This document shows, in pieces, positions 26,400-34,894 of a DNA stretch of 43,417 nucleotides. The position numbers were made by a program, and so were the translations under genes. The stretch comes from Candidatus Thorarchaeota archaeon (GTDB taxonomy: Archaea; Asgardarchaeota; Thorarchaeia; Thorarchaeales; Thorarchaeaceae). Below the pieces are notes generated by a model, which did no database searches, was not told the DNA's origin, and saw only the letters and a program-made list of their open reading frames with translations. The stretch covers positions 1-43,417 of the forward strand of contig SDNZ01000006.1 in assembly GCA_004524565.1 (NCBI GenBank), given 5' to 3'. How positions within the stretch are numbered: position 1 is the first letter of the stretch; each line of letters starts with the position of its first letter.

Positions 26400-28220
26400 A
26401 TGCGTATTGCCATTTTAGACAAGGAACGTTGCAGACCAAAGGACTGCTCACATGAGTGTCAGAGATTCTGTCCGCGTGTACGTACAGGTGATGAAACAGT
26501 GGTCTTTGAAGAAGGACCAGATAAGCCACCAACCATAGTAGAAGCACTTTGTTCTGGTGAAGCTATCTGTGTCAAAAAATGTCCTTATCATTGTATCACT
26601 ATTGTAAATCTACCTGAAGAGCTCGAGTCAGATACAAGTCATCGATACAGCATAAATGGATTCAAGCTGTTCCGAATGCCAATCCCCAAAGAAGGGCAAG
26701 TTCTTGGATTAATAGGCCCAAATGGCGTCGGTAAGACAACTGCCATCCAGATGCTTGCAGGAGAATTGAAACCAAATCTTGGTCGTGTGGAAGATCCCCC
26801 TGAATGGGATGAAATCATCAGAGAATATCGTGGTTCTGAACTTCAACCGTTCTTTGAGAAGATACAGTCTGGTACTATTGTTCCAATCCATAAACCCCAG
26901 ACTATTACCAACTTGCCAAAGATAGCAAGTATTGCTGATAAACCAATTAGCGACCTATTAGAAAATGCAGATACTTCTGGCCGTCTAAAAGAATTGAAAG
27001 ATGACATGAATCTAACCAGCATCTGGGATAGACCTGTCAAATTCCTCTCTGGTGGGGAGTTGCAACGTGTGGCAATGACTGCTGCAATTGTGCGTGAAGG
27101 CGATATTTACTTCTTTGATGAACCTACAGCCTATCTTGATGTTCGTGAACGTCTTCGTGTTGGTCGTGCAATTAGACAATTATCTGACCTTGGTAAAACT
27201 GTAATTGTTGTTGAACACGATCTCTCAATTCTCGATTATGTTTCAGACCTTGTTTGTATGTTCTATGGACAACCTGGTGTTTATGGAATTGTATCCCATC
27301 CTCATGGGACCAGAGTCGGGGTGAATATTTTCCTAGACGGTTTCATTCCTGATGAGAACATGAGATTTCGGGACACCTCAATTTCATTCAAAGGCATGAG
27401 TGCAGAAGATGAGGAATTCACCTCTGGAGAGACCCTCTTAGAGTATGGTGATATGCGAAAAGAATTCGAAGATTTCACTCTAGAAGCAAAAGGTGGTAGA
27501 GTTTCAAAGGGCCAAGTCATTGGAATCTTGGGCCCGAATGGAATTGGAAAAACTACTTTCGTGCGAATGCTTGCAGGTGAACTGAAACCGGAAGCAGGAG
27601 AAGTTCCAACAAAGACAATGACCGGTCTTGACTTGAAGATTAGTTACAAACCTCAATACATTCCGGCTGACTTTGAGGGGACCCTTAGAATGTACCTTAG
27701 AGAAGCAGGTGGTAGTACCATCGATTCTGCTGATTTTAGAACCTCGGTAATCAAGAAGCTAGATCTTGAACACCTCCTAGAACACCAGGTCCAAGATCTA
27801 AGTGGTGGAGAATTGCAACGTGCTGCTATTACTGCCTGTCTTGCTCGAGAAGCTGATATCTATCTACTCGACGAACCCTCTGCATTTCTTGACATTGAAC
27901 AGCGACTCGCAAGTTCACGCGCTATTCGTAGGCTCGTGAGAAACAACTTGAAGACTGCCTTCATTGTTGAGCACTCAATCCTCATGGCAGACTATCTCAG
28001 CGACAGTATGATTGTCTTTGAAGGAGTTCCGGGTAAGAGTGGTAAGGCATCATCCATCCGAACACTAAGAAGTGGAATGAACAAATTCCTAAAGGATATG
28101 GGTGTGACTTTCAGACGCGATCCCCAGACTGGTAGACCTCGAGTAAACAAGGACGGTTCTCAGCTTGATAAACAACAGAAAGCATCTGGTGATTATTATT
28201 ACGTAGGAAAAGGGAAGTAA
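26400..28220 (+). CDS. rli: ABCE1/RLI ribosome-recycling ATPase
   Basis: 606 residues. The N-terminal ferredoxin-like domain carries two 4Fe-4S clusters: C11, C16, C20, C24 and a second set in LCSGEAICVKKCPYHC. Two ABC domains follow, with Walker A GPNGVGKTT and GPNGIGKTT, signatures LSGGELQRV and LSGGELQRA, and Walker B FFDEPTAYLD and LLDEPSAFLD. ABCE1 splits ribosomes into subunits after termination and is found in archaea and eukaryotes only, which fixes the domain of this genome. ATG 26400 starts at the expected family position. All catalytic motifs look intact. Confidence 0.98.
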   Translation: MRIAILDKERCRPKDCSHECQRFCPRVRTGDETVVFEEGPDKPPTIVEALCSGEAICVKKCPYHCITIVNLPEELESDTSHRYSINGFKLFRMPIPKEGQVLGLIGPNGVGKTTAIQMLAGELKPNLGRVEDPPEWDEIIREYRGSELQPFFEKIQSGTIVPIHKPQTITNLPKIASIADKPISDLLENADTSGRLKELKDDMNLTSIWDRPVKFLSGGELQRVAMTAAIVREGDIYFFDEPTAYLDVRERLRVGRAIRQLSDLGKTVIVVEHDLSILDYVSDLVCMFYGQPGVYGIVSHPHGTRVGVNIFLDGFIPDENMRFRDTSISFKGMSAEDEEFTSGETLLEYGDMRKEFEDFTLEAKGGRVSKGQVIGILGPNGIGKTTFVRMLAGELKPEAGEVPTKTMTGLDLKISYKPQYIPADFEGTLRMYLREAGGSTIDSADFRTSVIKKLDLEHLLEHQVQDLSGGELQRAAITACLAREADIYLLDEPSAFLDIEQRLASSRAIRRLVRNNLKTAFIVEHSILMADYLSDSMIVFEGVPGKSGKASSIRTLRSGMNKFLKDMGVTFRRDPQTGRPRVNKDGSQLDKQQKASGDYYYVGKGK

Positions 28221-28227
28221 ATTCTGT

Positions 28228-28446
28228 TTACAAGATAGGTCTGATTATCACGAGATTGCAGTTGATACATCGTTTTGCCTTAACCTTTGCCCATCCTTTG
28301 ACACTCCTGTCAAGCTGGATATTTCCTCCTCTTCCAGTAATCAAAACCTTTGGTTTTTCTCTGGTCCACCAGACTGCTCCATTTCCAACAATATACCCAT
28401 TTTGCATTGGACTCTCACAGTCTGGACAGGTACTAGAATCCCTCAT
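28228..28446 (-). CDS. DUF6487-type small zinc-ribbon protein
   Basis: 72 residues: CPDCESPMQNGYIVGNGAVWW at the start and RCINCNLVIIRP at the end form a four-cysteine ribbon in the order typical of DUF6487-like proteins. There is no membrane segment. ATG 28446 overlaps the stop of the uridine phosphorylase gene by 4 bases, so the two are translated from one message; functional linkage is otherwise unsupported. Role unknown. Confidence 0.75.
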   Translation of the reverse strand: MRDSSTCPDCESPMQNGYIVGNGAVWWTREKPKVLITGRGGNIQLDRSVKGWAKVKAKRCINCNLVIIRPIL

Positions 28447-29264
28447 AGATGCCTACTCCAATATTTCCTCCCATCTTTCTCTTTATCCATATCTGCTAGA
28501 ATCTTTACTGCCTCATTTCCAATTTTTATGACATCCGCTTCTCCCTTGACAGCAAACTCATCTCGGACCCTGTTTGCGTATACTGCACATGCAGCTCCCG
28601 TTCGAAATCCAAAGATATTCCCTAGGGTGAAAAGAGTTGCAGCCTCCATTTCGAAGTTCGCAACATTGGCTTTGGTCAGGTCCTTAATCAGAGTTTCACT
28701 CATACTCTGTGTGTATCCACCAAATCCAGGTCTTGATTGACCAAGATAGAATGAATCTGTTGAAGCAGATATTCCCAGATGATATGTGAGACCTAAGGTC
28801 TCTGCAGCCTCGACGAATGCTAGTACTACTTCATAGGACGCTGATGCGGGATACTCCGGACGCACATACTGCTTACTTGTCCCATCAAGTCTGACTGCAG
28901 CTGTAGAAATAATGATATCACCAATCTCGATGTCTTCTTTCAATGTAGCACAGGAACCTATCCGAAGAAATGTTTCCGCTCCTACATTAGCAAGTTCCTC
29001 GACTACTATTGCAGTCCCAGGTCCTCCAATTCCTGTAGAGCAGGCTGAAATGTCTACACCTTTGTACTTCCCTGTGTGTGTTACAAATTGCCGATGCTTA
29101 GCAACTTCTTTCGATGAGTCCCAGAGAGAACTAATTCTCTGAACTCTCTGAGGATCTCCAGGTATTAGAACCGATTTTGCAACTTCACCCTCTTTTACTT
29201 CTAGATGGTATTGCTCTCTATCTTCAGTCACAGGCCGGGTTGCGGAAACCTTTTTGTCAGTCAT
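28443..29264 (-). CDS. udp: Uridine/purine nucleoside phosphorylase (PNP_UDP_1)
   Basis: 273 residues from ATG 29264. The motif order is that of the NP-I family: IPGDPQRVQRI (phosphate loop), STGIGGPGTAIVVEEL, RIGSCATL, and the nucleoside-binding FEMEAATLF near residue 205. It cleaves nucleosides with phosphate, salvaging uracil or purines; uridine is the best guess from overall look. A GTG at 29273 would add three residues. A zinc-ribbon gene overlaps its end. About 90 bases separate it from the divergent aldolase gene, leaving room for two promoters. Confidence 0.9.
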   Translation of the reverse strand: MTDKKVSATRPVTEDREQYHLEVKEGEVAKSVLIPGDPQRVQRISSLWDSSKEVAKHRQFVTHTGKYKGVDISACSTGIGGPGTAIVVEELANVGAETFLRIGSCATLKEDIEIGDIIISTAAVRLDGTSKQYVRPEYPASASYEVVLAFVEAAETLGLTYHLGISASTDSFYLGQSRPGFGGYTQSMSETLIKDLTKANVANFEMEAATLFTLGNIFGFRTGAACAVYANRVRDEFAVKGEADVIKIGNEAVKILADMDKEKDGRKYWSRHL

Positions 29265-29362
29265 TATGTCCACTTATTTTCATCTTACACAGAATGATTT
29301 ACTACTTTCGCATCCGTAAGTTTAACTAAGGAAGCTTACTATTGAAGGCGCTATGATTGAGG

Positions 29363-30259
29363 ATGGATATGATGACAAAGCTTGATGAATTACATCACCT
29401 AAACTTGGGAAAACGAGTCCGCCTGCACAGAATGATGTATGAACATGGACCTGGTAATGGTAAACTGATGATTCTCCCAATTGATCAGGGTTTAGAACAC
29501 GGTCCAGTCGATTTCTTTCCAAATCCTCCTTCTGCAGACCCTGAATTTCAGTTCAAATTAGCAGTGGAAGGTGGATATTCTGGAATTGCACTCCATCTCG
29601 GTCTCGCAGAAAAATATGCTCCCAAATATGCAGGGAAGATTCCTATTGTATTGAAAATCAATGGTAAGACTCGAATCCCTTCCGCCAATCAACCCGTTTC
29701 ACCAATGACGGGTTCAGTTGAAGATGCAGTAAGGATTGGCGCTGATGCTATCGGATATACCCTATATGTTGGAAGTCCGAATCAGTATACTGATTTCACA
29801 CAATTCAGAAAAGTAAAAGCTGATGCTGAACGCTACGGCATGCCAATAATCATGTGGGCATATCCTCGAGGCGAGGCTATTGATGCTAAGGGTGGTCGAG
29901 ATTCACTATTTGCTATTGATTATGCTGCTCGTGTTGCAGATGAATTAGGTGCTGATGTTGTCAAGCTTAACGTTCCTGAAGATGACCCTAAGACTAGGTC
30001 TCAACAGAGATCTCCTTATGATAAACTCGAATTGAGCTATGAAGAACGGGTACACAAGGTTGTAAAGACCGCAGGGAAATGCTTAGTTCTCTTTTCTGGT
30101 GGTGGCATGATAAGTGATGAAGAAGTCGTTCATAGGGCTAAAGCGTGTTTAGAACAGGGTGCAACAGGGCTCATTTTCGGAAGAAATCTATGGCAGCGAG
30201 AATGGGATGATGCCTTAGCAATGACCAAGAAGCTAAAGGACATGATGGCACGCCTGTAG
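29363..30259 (+). CDS. fba: Archaeal class I fructose-bisphosphate aldolase (DhnA family)
   Basis: Reversibly splits fructose-1,6-bisphosphate. Roughly 298 residues; key segments are LPIDQGLEHGP near the start, the Schiff-base lysine in GADVVKLNVP, and FSGGGM plus GLIFGRNLWQR forming the phosphate-binding end of the barrel. The start is ambiguous: TTG 29357, ATG 29363, and ATG 29369/29372 are all in frame, with GAGG best spaced for the last pair. It is followed by the bifunctional FBP aldolase/phosphatase on the same strand, so this is a gluconeogenesis/glycolysis block with TIM a few genes on. Confidence 0.93.
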   Translation: MDMMTKLDELHHLNLGKRVRLHRMMYEHGPGNGKLMILPIDQGLEHGPVDFFPNPPSADPEFQFKLAVEGGYSGIALHLGLAEKYAPKYAGKIPIVLKINGKTRIPSANQPVSPMTGSVEDAVRIGADAIGYTLYVGSPNQYTDFTQFRKVKADAERYGMPIIMWAYPRGEAIDAKGGRDSLFAIDYAARVADELGADVVKLNVPEDDPKTRSQQRSPYDKLELSYEERVHKVVKTAGKCLVLFSGGGMISDEEVVHRAKACLEQGATGLIFGRNLWQREWDDALAMTKKLKDMMARL

Positions 30260-30273
30260 TTACATGATGTAAC
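30259..30273 (+). terminator. Perfect inverted repeat after the aldolase gene
   Basis: GTTACATGATGTAAC overlaps the aldolase stop codon (7-bp arms around one G) and is followed by ATTTTTA. It may act as an intrinsic terminator or, as a short palindrome between two sugar-phosphate genes, as an operator. Sequence alone cannot separate the two. Confidence 0.45.
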
Positions 30274-30299
30274 ATTTTTAGCACTCTGACTTAATGGTA

Positions 30300-30386
30300 A
30301 CTATTATATGGGTAAAGAATAGTCAGAGGACTCAGCGGGGGCAATTATTTCCGCTCTTGCGAAAAAAAAATGATTGAAGGAGCGAA
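30300..30386 (+). promoter_or_regulatory. fbp promoter and structured leader
   Basis: A TATA-like CTATTATATG lies at 30301-30310. Downstream, AGCGG (30334-30338) pairs with CCGCT (30351-30355), extendable by G-U pairs, and is followed by a run of nine A (30362-30370) and an AAGGAG ribosome site before ATG 30387. This gives an unusually well structured leader of about 55-60 bases. Confidence 0.45.
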
Positions 30387-31541
30387 ATGCAAATGGTTGA
30401 AACTACCATTAGCGTGATCAAAGCAGACATTGGTTCACTAGCTGGACACGTAATAGTTCCCGACTTCCTGATGGAATTAGCACGGAAGTCGATGAAGGAA
30501 GCAGTCGAGAAGAAGATTATCAATGACTTCTACGTTGCCAACGCAGGCGACGATCTCGAACTTATCATGACTCACAACAAAGGAGAAGGGTGCGAAGAAG
30601 TTCACAAGCTTGCTTGGGATACTTTCATCAAAGGCACTAAACTCGGTCGTGAGAAGAAAATATACGCAGCTGGTCAGGATATTCTTTCAGATACATTCAG
30701 TGGCAATGTGAAAGGTATGGGACCCGGTTCTGCTGAGATGACTTTTGAGGAGCGTACATCTGAGCCAATTGCAGTCTTCATGGCTGACAAGACCGAGCCT
30801 GGAGCTTACAACTTACCACTCTTCAAAATCTTTGCAGATCCATTCAATACTGCGGGTCTAGTAATCGATCCAAATCTTCACGATGGATTTCGATTTGTTA
30901 TTCAGGACATTCATAAACAAGTACCTTGTTTCATTGAAATGAAGGCACCAGAAGAAATGTATGATATCCTGGCACTTCTTGGTAGTACTGGTAGGTACAC
31001 CATCAAGAAGGTCTATCGCTACGATGGTATGATCACAGCTTCTGTCAGTACCGACAAACTACATGCAGTTGCTGGCAAATACGTAGGAAAAGACGACCCC
31101 GTTGCCATTGTACGTGCACACTCAGGTTTGCCTGCCATGGGCGAAGTATTAGAAGCATTCACTCTTCCCCATCTAGTTTCTGGATGGATGAGAGGTTCCC
31201 ACACAGGCCCACTTCTACCAGTAGGTTTGAAGGACTCTCGTTGTACTCGCTTTGACGGACCTCCACGAGTTGTTGCTCTAGGATTCCAAGTCTCTAATGG
31301 AATGCTAGTTGGTCCAGTTGATCTGTTTGATGATGTTGCCTTTGACATTAGCCGACAACGCGGCATGGAAATGGCAGACTATCTTCGCAGACATGGTCCA
31401 TTCCAACCTCACAGACTAAGTGATGACCAGATGGAGTACACAACCCTACCTAAAGTCCTCACTCGCTGTCAAAATCGATTTGTGGAAGAAGAAATAGTAC
31501 CGAAAGGTAAAGAGAAAGACACTTCAAGCTCTGCTGAGTAA
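30387..31541 (+). CDS. fbp: Fructose-1,6-bisphosphate aldolase/phosphatase (type V FBPase)
   Basis: Bifunctional, gluconeogenic, magnesium-dependent enzyme nearly confined to archaea and deep-branching thermophilic bacteria. The 384 residues show the family motifs: ISVIKADIGSLAGH at the start, NAGDDLELIMTH (metal-binding acidic residues near 50), FADPFNTAGLVIDP, and DGPPRVVALGFQVSNG. ATG 30387 has AAGGAG at ideal spacing. Length is close to the family norm; the C-terminal 15 residues are polar and probably disordered. Presence next to a class I aldolase lets flux run in both directions through the upper pathway. Assignment is secure. Confidence 0.96.
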   Translation: MQMVETTISVIKADIGSLAGHVIVPDFLMELARKSMKEAVEKKIINDFYVANAGDDLELIMTHNKGEGCEEVHKLAWDTFIKGTKLGREKKIYAAGQDILSDTFSGNVKGMGPGSAEMTFEERTSEPIAVFMADKTEPGAYNLPLFKIFADPFNTAGLVIDPNLHDGFRFVIQDIHKQVPCFIEMKAPEEMYDILALLGSTGRYTIKKVYRYDGMITASVSTDKLHAVAGKYVGKDDPVAIVRAHSGLPAMGEVLEAFTLPHLVSGWMRGSHTGPLLPVGLKDSRCTRFDGPPRVVALGFQVSNGMLVGPVDLFDDVAFDISRQRGMEMADYLRRHGPFQPHRLSDDQMEYTTLPKVLTRCQNRFVEEEIVPKGKEKDTSSSAE

Positions 31542-31604
31542 GTGTTCAAGCGGGATCACGAATCCCGCCCTTCACTTTTCCTTTTCTAATTATAATGGAC
31601 CATA

Positions 31605-31895
31605 TCATCCTGTTCTTTTGATGATATGATATCCAAATTTTGTTTTGACTGGATCCATTGTCATTGCTCCAACATTCAAATTGAATGCTGCCTTTTCGAA
31701 TTCAGGAACCATTTGCCCCTTCCCAAAAAATCCAAGATCTCCACCCTTTTTCTTAGATGGACAAGAGCTATACTCTCTTGCGATTTTAGCAAAATCCTCA
31801 CCATCTGCAATCCTGCTGATGAGTGCTTGAGCCTGGCTATGTTTATCCACTAGGATATGACTTGTACGTACCTGTCCCGGTTTTCCTTTTGCCAT
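31605..31895 (-). CDS. Parvulin-type peptidyl-prolyl cis-trans isomerase
   Basis: 96 residues from ATG 31895, which follows an AGGTGAT site. The compact parvulin pattern is clear: TSHILV at the start, FAKIAREYSSCPSKKKGGDLGFFGKGQMVPEFEKAAF in the middle and GYHIIKRTG at the end. It speeds proline isomerisation in protein folding; without a signal peptide it is cytoplasmic. An in-frame extension to 31961 has no protein-like character. It converges on fbp and diverges from an MDR dehydrogenase gene. Confidence 0.92.
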   Translation of the reverse strand: MAKGKPGQVRTSHILVDKHSQAQALISRIADGEDFAKIAREYSSCPSKKKGGDLGFFGKGQMVPEFEKAAFNLNVGAMTMDPVKTKFGYHIIKRTG

Positions 31896-32039
31896 TAATA
31901 TCACCTGTATGCATGGTGTTCTAGTGTTTTTGAAAAACCAGACCGTCTTAAACTTGTGCAAATATGATTGTGGTTTGGTCTCAAACCGAGGTTTTATGTC
32001 ACTCTGCGCATTAACTGCGCTATTAGACTGGTGAAATCA

Positions 32040-33080
32040 ATGAAGGCTACAGTATTCCATAAACATGGAGGTCCGGAAGTTCTTTCATACGAGGATATCG
32101 ATACTCCTTCTGCCAAAGCTGATCAAGTTTTAGTTAAGGTGAACTATGTTGCACTGAATCATCTTGACCTCTTTGTACGTGGAGGTATTGCAGGACTAAA
32201 ACTAGAGATGCCACATATTCTTGGTAGTGATATTAGCGGTGAGATTGCTGAGGTAGGAAGCAATGTTAACGATTCATTGAAGATTGGTCAGAAGATTATC
32301 ATAGATCCAGGAATCTCCTGTGGAGTCTGTGAGTTTTGTATACGTGGGCAAGAATCACTGTGTTCATCATACGGAATAATTGGCGAACACTATCGAGGGG
32401 GTTATGCAGAATACATCAGCATTGATGCAAAAAATGCCATACCAATTCCAAAAGAGAGTGGTCTTGACATGGCTGGAGCTGCAGCGATACCACTAACACT
32501 CATGACTGCATGGAGGATGCTGATGACCAGAGCTCAGGTTAGAGCAGGTGAGGATGTTCTTATTATTGGGATTGGCGGTGGAGTTGCCTTGGCTGCACTT
32601 CAGATTGCAAAAGCTGCTGGAGCAAGAGTGATTGTCACGAGTTCCTCTAATAGAAAATTGGAGAAGGCATACATCTTAGGAGCTGACATGGGTATCAATC
32701 ATACTGAGACACCCGAATATCACAAGGAGGTTTATCGATTGACAAACAATCGTGGTGTTGACATAGTTGTAGACTCAGTTGGTCAAGCAACATGGGTTAG
32801 AAGTATGAAGAGTCTGAGAAAAGGAGGGAAACTTGTAACCTGTGGAGCAACATCTGGACCGATTGCAGAGACCAATGTAAACCTCCTATTTTGGAAGCAA
32901 CTCGATATTCTTGGCTCAACCATGGGAAGTAGAGATGAACTTCGAACAGCGTTAAAACTGGTCTGGAATCATACCATCCGCCCCACTGTGGATAGGATAC
33001 TTCCACTCTCAAAGGCTCAAGAGGCTCACGAACTCCTTGAAAAGGGTGAACAGATGGGGAAACTCGTTCTCAAACCTTGA
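32040..33080 (+). CDS. Zinc-containing MDR alcohol dehydrogenase / quinone oxidoreductase-like
   Basis: 346 residues from ATG 32040. LGSDISGEIAEVG and a four-cysteine structural zinc loop (CGVCEFCIRGQESLC) are present; the catalytic zinc Cys is replaced (NHLDLFVRGG instead of CGTD), so the active site leans toward the quinone-oxidoreductase side. The NAD(P) fold reads IIGIGGGVALAALQIAKAAGA. Substrate unknown. The frame is open from 31968 but the first 24 codons look non-coding. A small ribbon-helix-helix gene follows 80 bases later and could be its regulator, which is a guess from position. Confidence 0.88.
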   Translation: MKATVFHKHGGPEVLSYEDIDTPSAKADQVLVKVNYVALNHLDLFVRGGIAGLKLEMPHILGSDISGEIAEVGSNVNDSLKIGQKIIIDPGISCGVCEFCIRGQESLCSSYGIIGEHYRGGYAEYISIDAKNAIPIPKESGLDMAGAAAIPLTLMTAWRMLMTRAQVRAGEDVLIIGIGGGVALAALQIAKAAGARVIVTSSSNRKLEKAYILGADMGINHTETPEYHKEVYRLTNNRGVDIVVDSVGQATWVRSMKSLRKGGKLVTCGATSGPIAETNVNLLFWKQLDILGSTMGSRDELRTALKLVWNHTIRPTVDRILPLSKAQEAHELLEKGEQMGKLVLKP

Positions 33081-33160
33081 AAAGTAAGTATTACGGGGAT
33101 ACGCATCACAATCAGACACTACTTCATTATGGTGTTTGTTAACAATGTGATTGGTGTACA

Positions 33161-33388
33161 ATGAGAGTCGTTACTATTTGCATGCCTGAATCTTACGTTG
33201 ATGGCGTCGATGAACTGATAGAACAGAACAAGTATCCTAATCGTTCAGAGGTCATCAGAATAGCAATTCGTGATCTTCTTGTAGATGAGCTATGGGGTGA
33301 GCGAAAGACGTCAGGTGGTCTCCCGTTAATTGCCCAACTGGAACAAATGGCCCTTCACAACACACCAAAGTCCAGTCCTCAACCGTGA
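33161..33388 (+). CDS. Ribbon-helix-helix (CopG-like) DNA-binding protein
   Basis: 75 residues. The N-terminal half is a standard RHH unit: beta-strand MRVVTICMPES, helix DGVDELIEQ, turn YPNRSEVIRIAIRDLL. The rest is an acidic-to-neutral tail (WGERKTSGG and onward). Such small dimeric proteins repress or activate nearby promoters. Neighbours are an MDR dehydrogenase upstream and an unrecognised acidic protein downstream. No cognate toxin frame is adjacent, so an antitoxin reading is not favoured. Confidence 0.85.
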   Translation: MRVVTICMPESYVDGVDELIEQNKYPNRSEVIRIAIRDLLVDELWGERKTSGGLPLIAQLEQMALHNTPKSSPQP

Positions 33389-33507
33389 GGGATACAGCTG
33401 AAACACCTTTTTCTATAAACTGGTAAGATTTCTACAAGAGCATAGGATACTAGAGTAGCGCAAATCTGTATCTACGAGCTCAATTCTCAATTAGGAGCGA
33501 ATCTAAA

Positions 33508-34071
33508 ATGTCAAGATTCTTTCGACGAAAAAAGGGTGACGAAGAAGAAGAAGGGACTGCCGAAGCTGAGTCCATAGAAGATGCTGAGGATGAAACTACT
33601 GAAGGCGAAACTGTTGATGCGTCAGACGCTGAAGAAACAGTAACTGAGGAAGTTGCAGAAGGCCGAGGTGACACAATCCCCTATCACTCTGAAATTCAAG
33701 ATCGCCTGATGTATATGTTCAATCATCCCAGTATTGGTGCAGGAATCGAAGGGACTGATGAGTTCTACATTGAATTCATGGCAATGGGTGAAAGATTCTG
33801 GATTGGAAAAGCTCCACTTGGTAGTATTCAGTTGAAGACTGGTGCAATGACCGATCAGGATGCTCATGTGAGAATAGCAAATGATGTTGTTTCGGACCTT
33901 CTATCAGCAGTAACCTTTTCTGAATTCTCTAAAATCTATCTTCAGTACTACAAGTCTGCAGAAGCAGGGAAATTCGTCAAGATAGAAGTACGAAAACCGA
34001 TAACAGACCTGAACCGGCGTGGTTACGCTCGGGTACCAATCATGAAGCTTCTCATTGGTTCAGCTCGATAG
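33508..34071 (+). CDS. Acidic-linker protein with a weak SCP2-like domain
   Basis: 187 residues. A short basic start (SRFFRRKKG) is followed by about 45 residues very rich in Glu, Asp, Ser and Thr, clearly disordered, and then a folded domain from roughly residue 57 (IPYHSEIQDRLMYMFNHPSIG to the end). The spacing of strands and the ADxxVRIANDVVSDLLSAV-like stretch recall sterol-carrier (SCP2) domains, but too weakly to assert. ATG 33508 is behind TAGGAGCG. The basic-acidic start could bind RNA or a basic partner. Unrecognised otherwise. Confidence 0.6.
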   Translation: MSRFFRRKKGDEEEEGTAEAESIEDAEDETTEGETVDASDAEETVTEEVAEGRGDTIPYHSEIQDRLMYMFNHPSIGAGIEGTDEFYIEFMAMGERFWIGKAPLGSIQLKTGAMTDQDAHVRIANDVVSDLLSAVTFSEFSKIYLQYYKSAEAGKFVKIEVRKPITDLNRRGYARVPIMKLLIGSAR

Positions 34072-34082
34072 ACCACTTGTAC

Positions 34083-34151
34083 TATCCCACATCAATGTCC
34101 AGTAATAGTTATAATCACGCATGATGCTGCTTGGCATAATCAGGTGGGATA
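34083..34151 (+). promoter_or_regulatory. Inverted repeat flanking the tpiA promoter
   Basis: TATCCCAC (34083-34090) and GTGGGATA (34144-34151) are perfect complements 53 bases apart; the second arm overlaps the presumed ribosome site of tpiA, and a TATA-like AGTTATAATC lies between them. The repeat could be a paired operator or could hide the ribosome site in a transcript that starts upstream. Confidence 0.35.
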
Positions 34152-34157
34152 TGACCG

Positions 34158-34838
34158 ATGAAAATCAAGACTCCTGTTGTCATTATCAATCTGAAAACAT
34201 ACCCCCAAGCGACTGGTGAGAGGGCAGTTCTTCTTGCTCAAGCTTGCGAACGGGTATCAAATCATTATGATGTACCTATCATCGTTGCACCTCAGATTCC
34301 AGATGTGTATCGGGTAGCGAAAGCCGTTGAGATTCCAGTATTCTCTCAGCATATGGATGCTGGAGCGCCTGGAAGATTCACAGGTCATGCTCTTGGAGAG
34401 ACCTTGGTAGAGGCTGGTTGTGCTGGAACACTCCTGAATCATTCTGAAAACAGGATGCAACTTGCTGATATTGAGGCATCTATAGACAAATCACACAAAC
34501 TCAATCTGTACGCTGTGGTTTGTACAAACAACATTCTGGTGAGTGTTGCTGCAGCTACTATGAACCCTTGGGCTGTTGCAGTTGAACCACCGGAGCTTAT
34601 CGGCTCTGGAATTTCAGTCTCCCAGGCTCAACCAGAAATAATCTCGGGTACAGTAGAGAAGATACGTGCTGTAAACAAGGATGTTGTAATCCTCTGCGGT
34701 GCTGGTATAAGTAATGGTGATGACGTTAAATCCGCCATTAAACTAGGTGCCCAGGGCGTGCTCCTAGCCTCTGCAGTAGCTACATCACCAAAACCAGAAG
34801 ACGTTCTCTCAGATCTAGTTACACCTCTTGGAAAATAG
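34158..34838 (+). CDS. tpiA: Archaeal triosephosphate isomerase
   Basis: 226 residues, the short tetrameric archaeal form. Catalytic residues: Asn11 and Lys13 (INLKTY), His in LLNHSE near residue 95, and Glu in AVEPPELIG near 143; the phosphate loop is VLCGAGISNG/GVLLASAV. Interconverts dihydroxyacetone phosphate and glyceraldehyde-3-phosphate, feeding the aldolase and FBP aldolase/phosphatase encoded 4-5 kb upstream. ATG 34158; an AGGTGGGAT site lies upstream inside one arm of an 8-bp inverted repeat. Confidence 0.96.
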   Translation: MKIKTPVVIINLKTYPQATGERAVLLAQACERVSNHYDVPIIVAPQIPDVYRVAKAVEIPVFSQHMDAGAPGRFTGHALGETLVEAGCAGTLLNHSENRMQLADIEASIDKSHKLNLYAVVCTNNILVSVAAATMNPWAVAVEPPELIGSGISVSQAQPEIISGTVEKIRAVNKDVVILCGAGISNGDDVKSAIKLGAQGVLLASAVATSPKPEDVLSDLVTPLGK

Positions 34839-34894
34839 TCCCTTCCGTTTCCTTTTTCATTGACTCGGATTGGATTCTGTTCAGGCGAATTAAG

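Noticed and set aside
33161-33388. Antitoxin of a toxin-antitoxin pair
   Set aside because: No adjacent small toxin frame; it reads as an ordinary RHH regulator.
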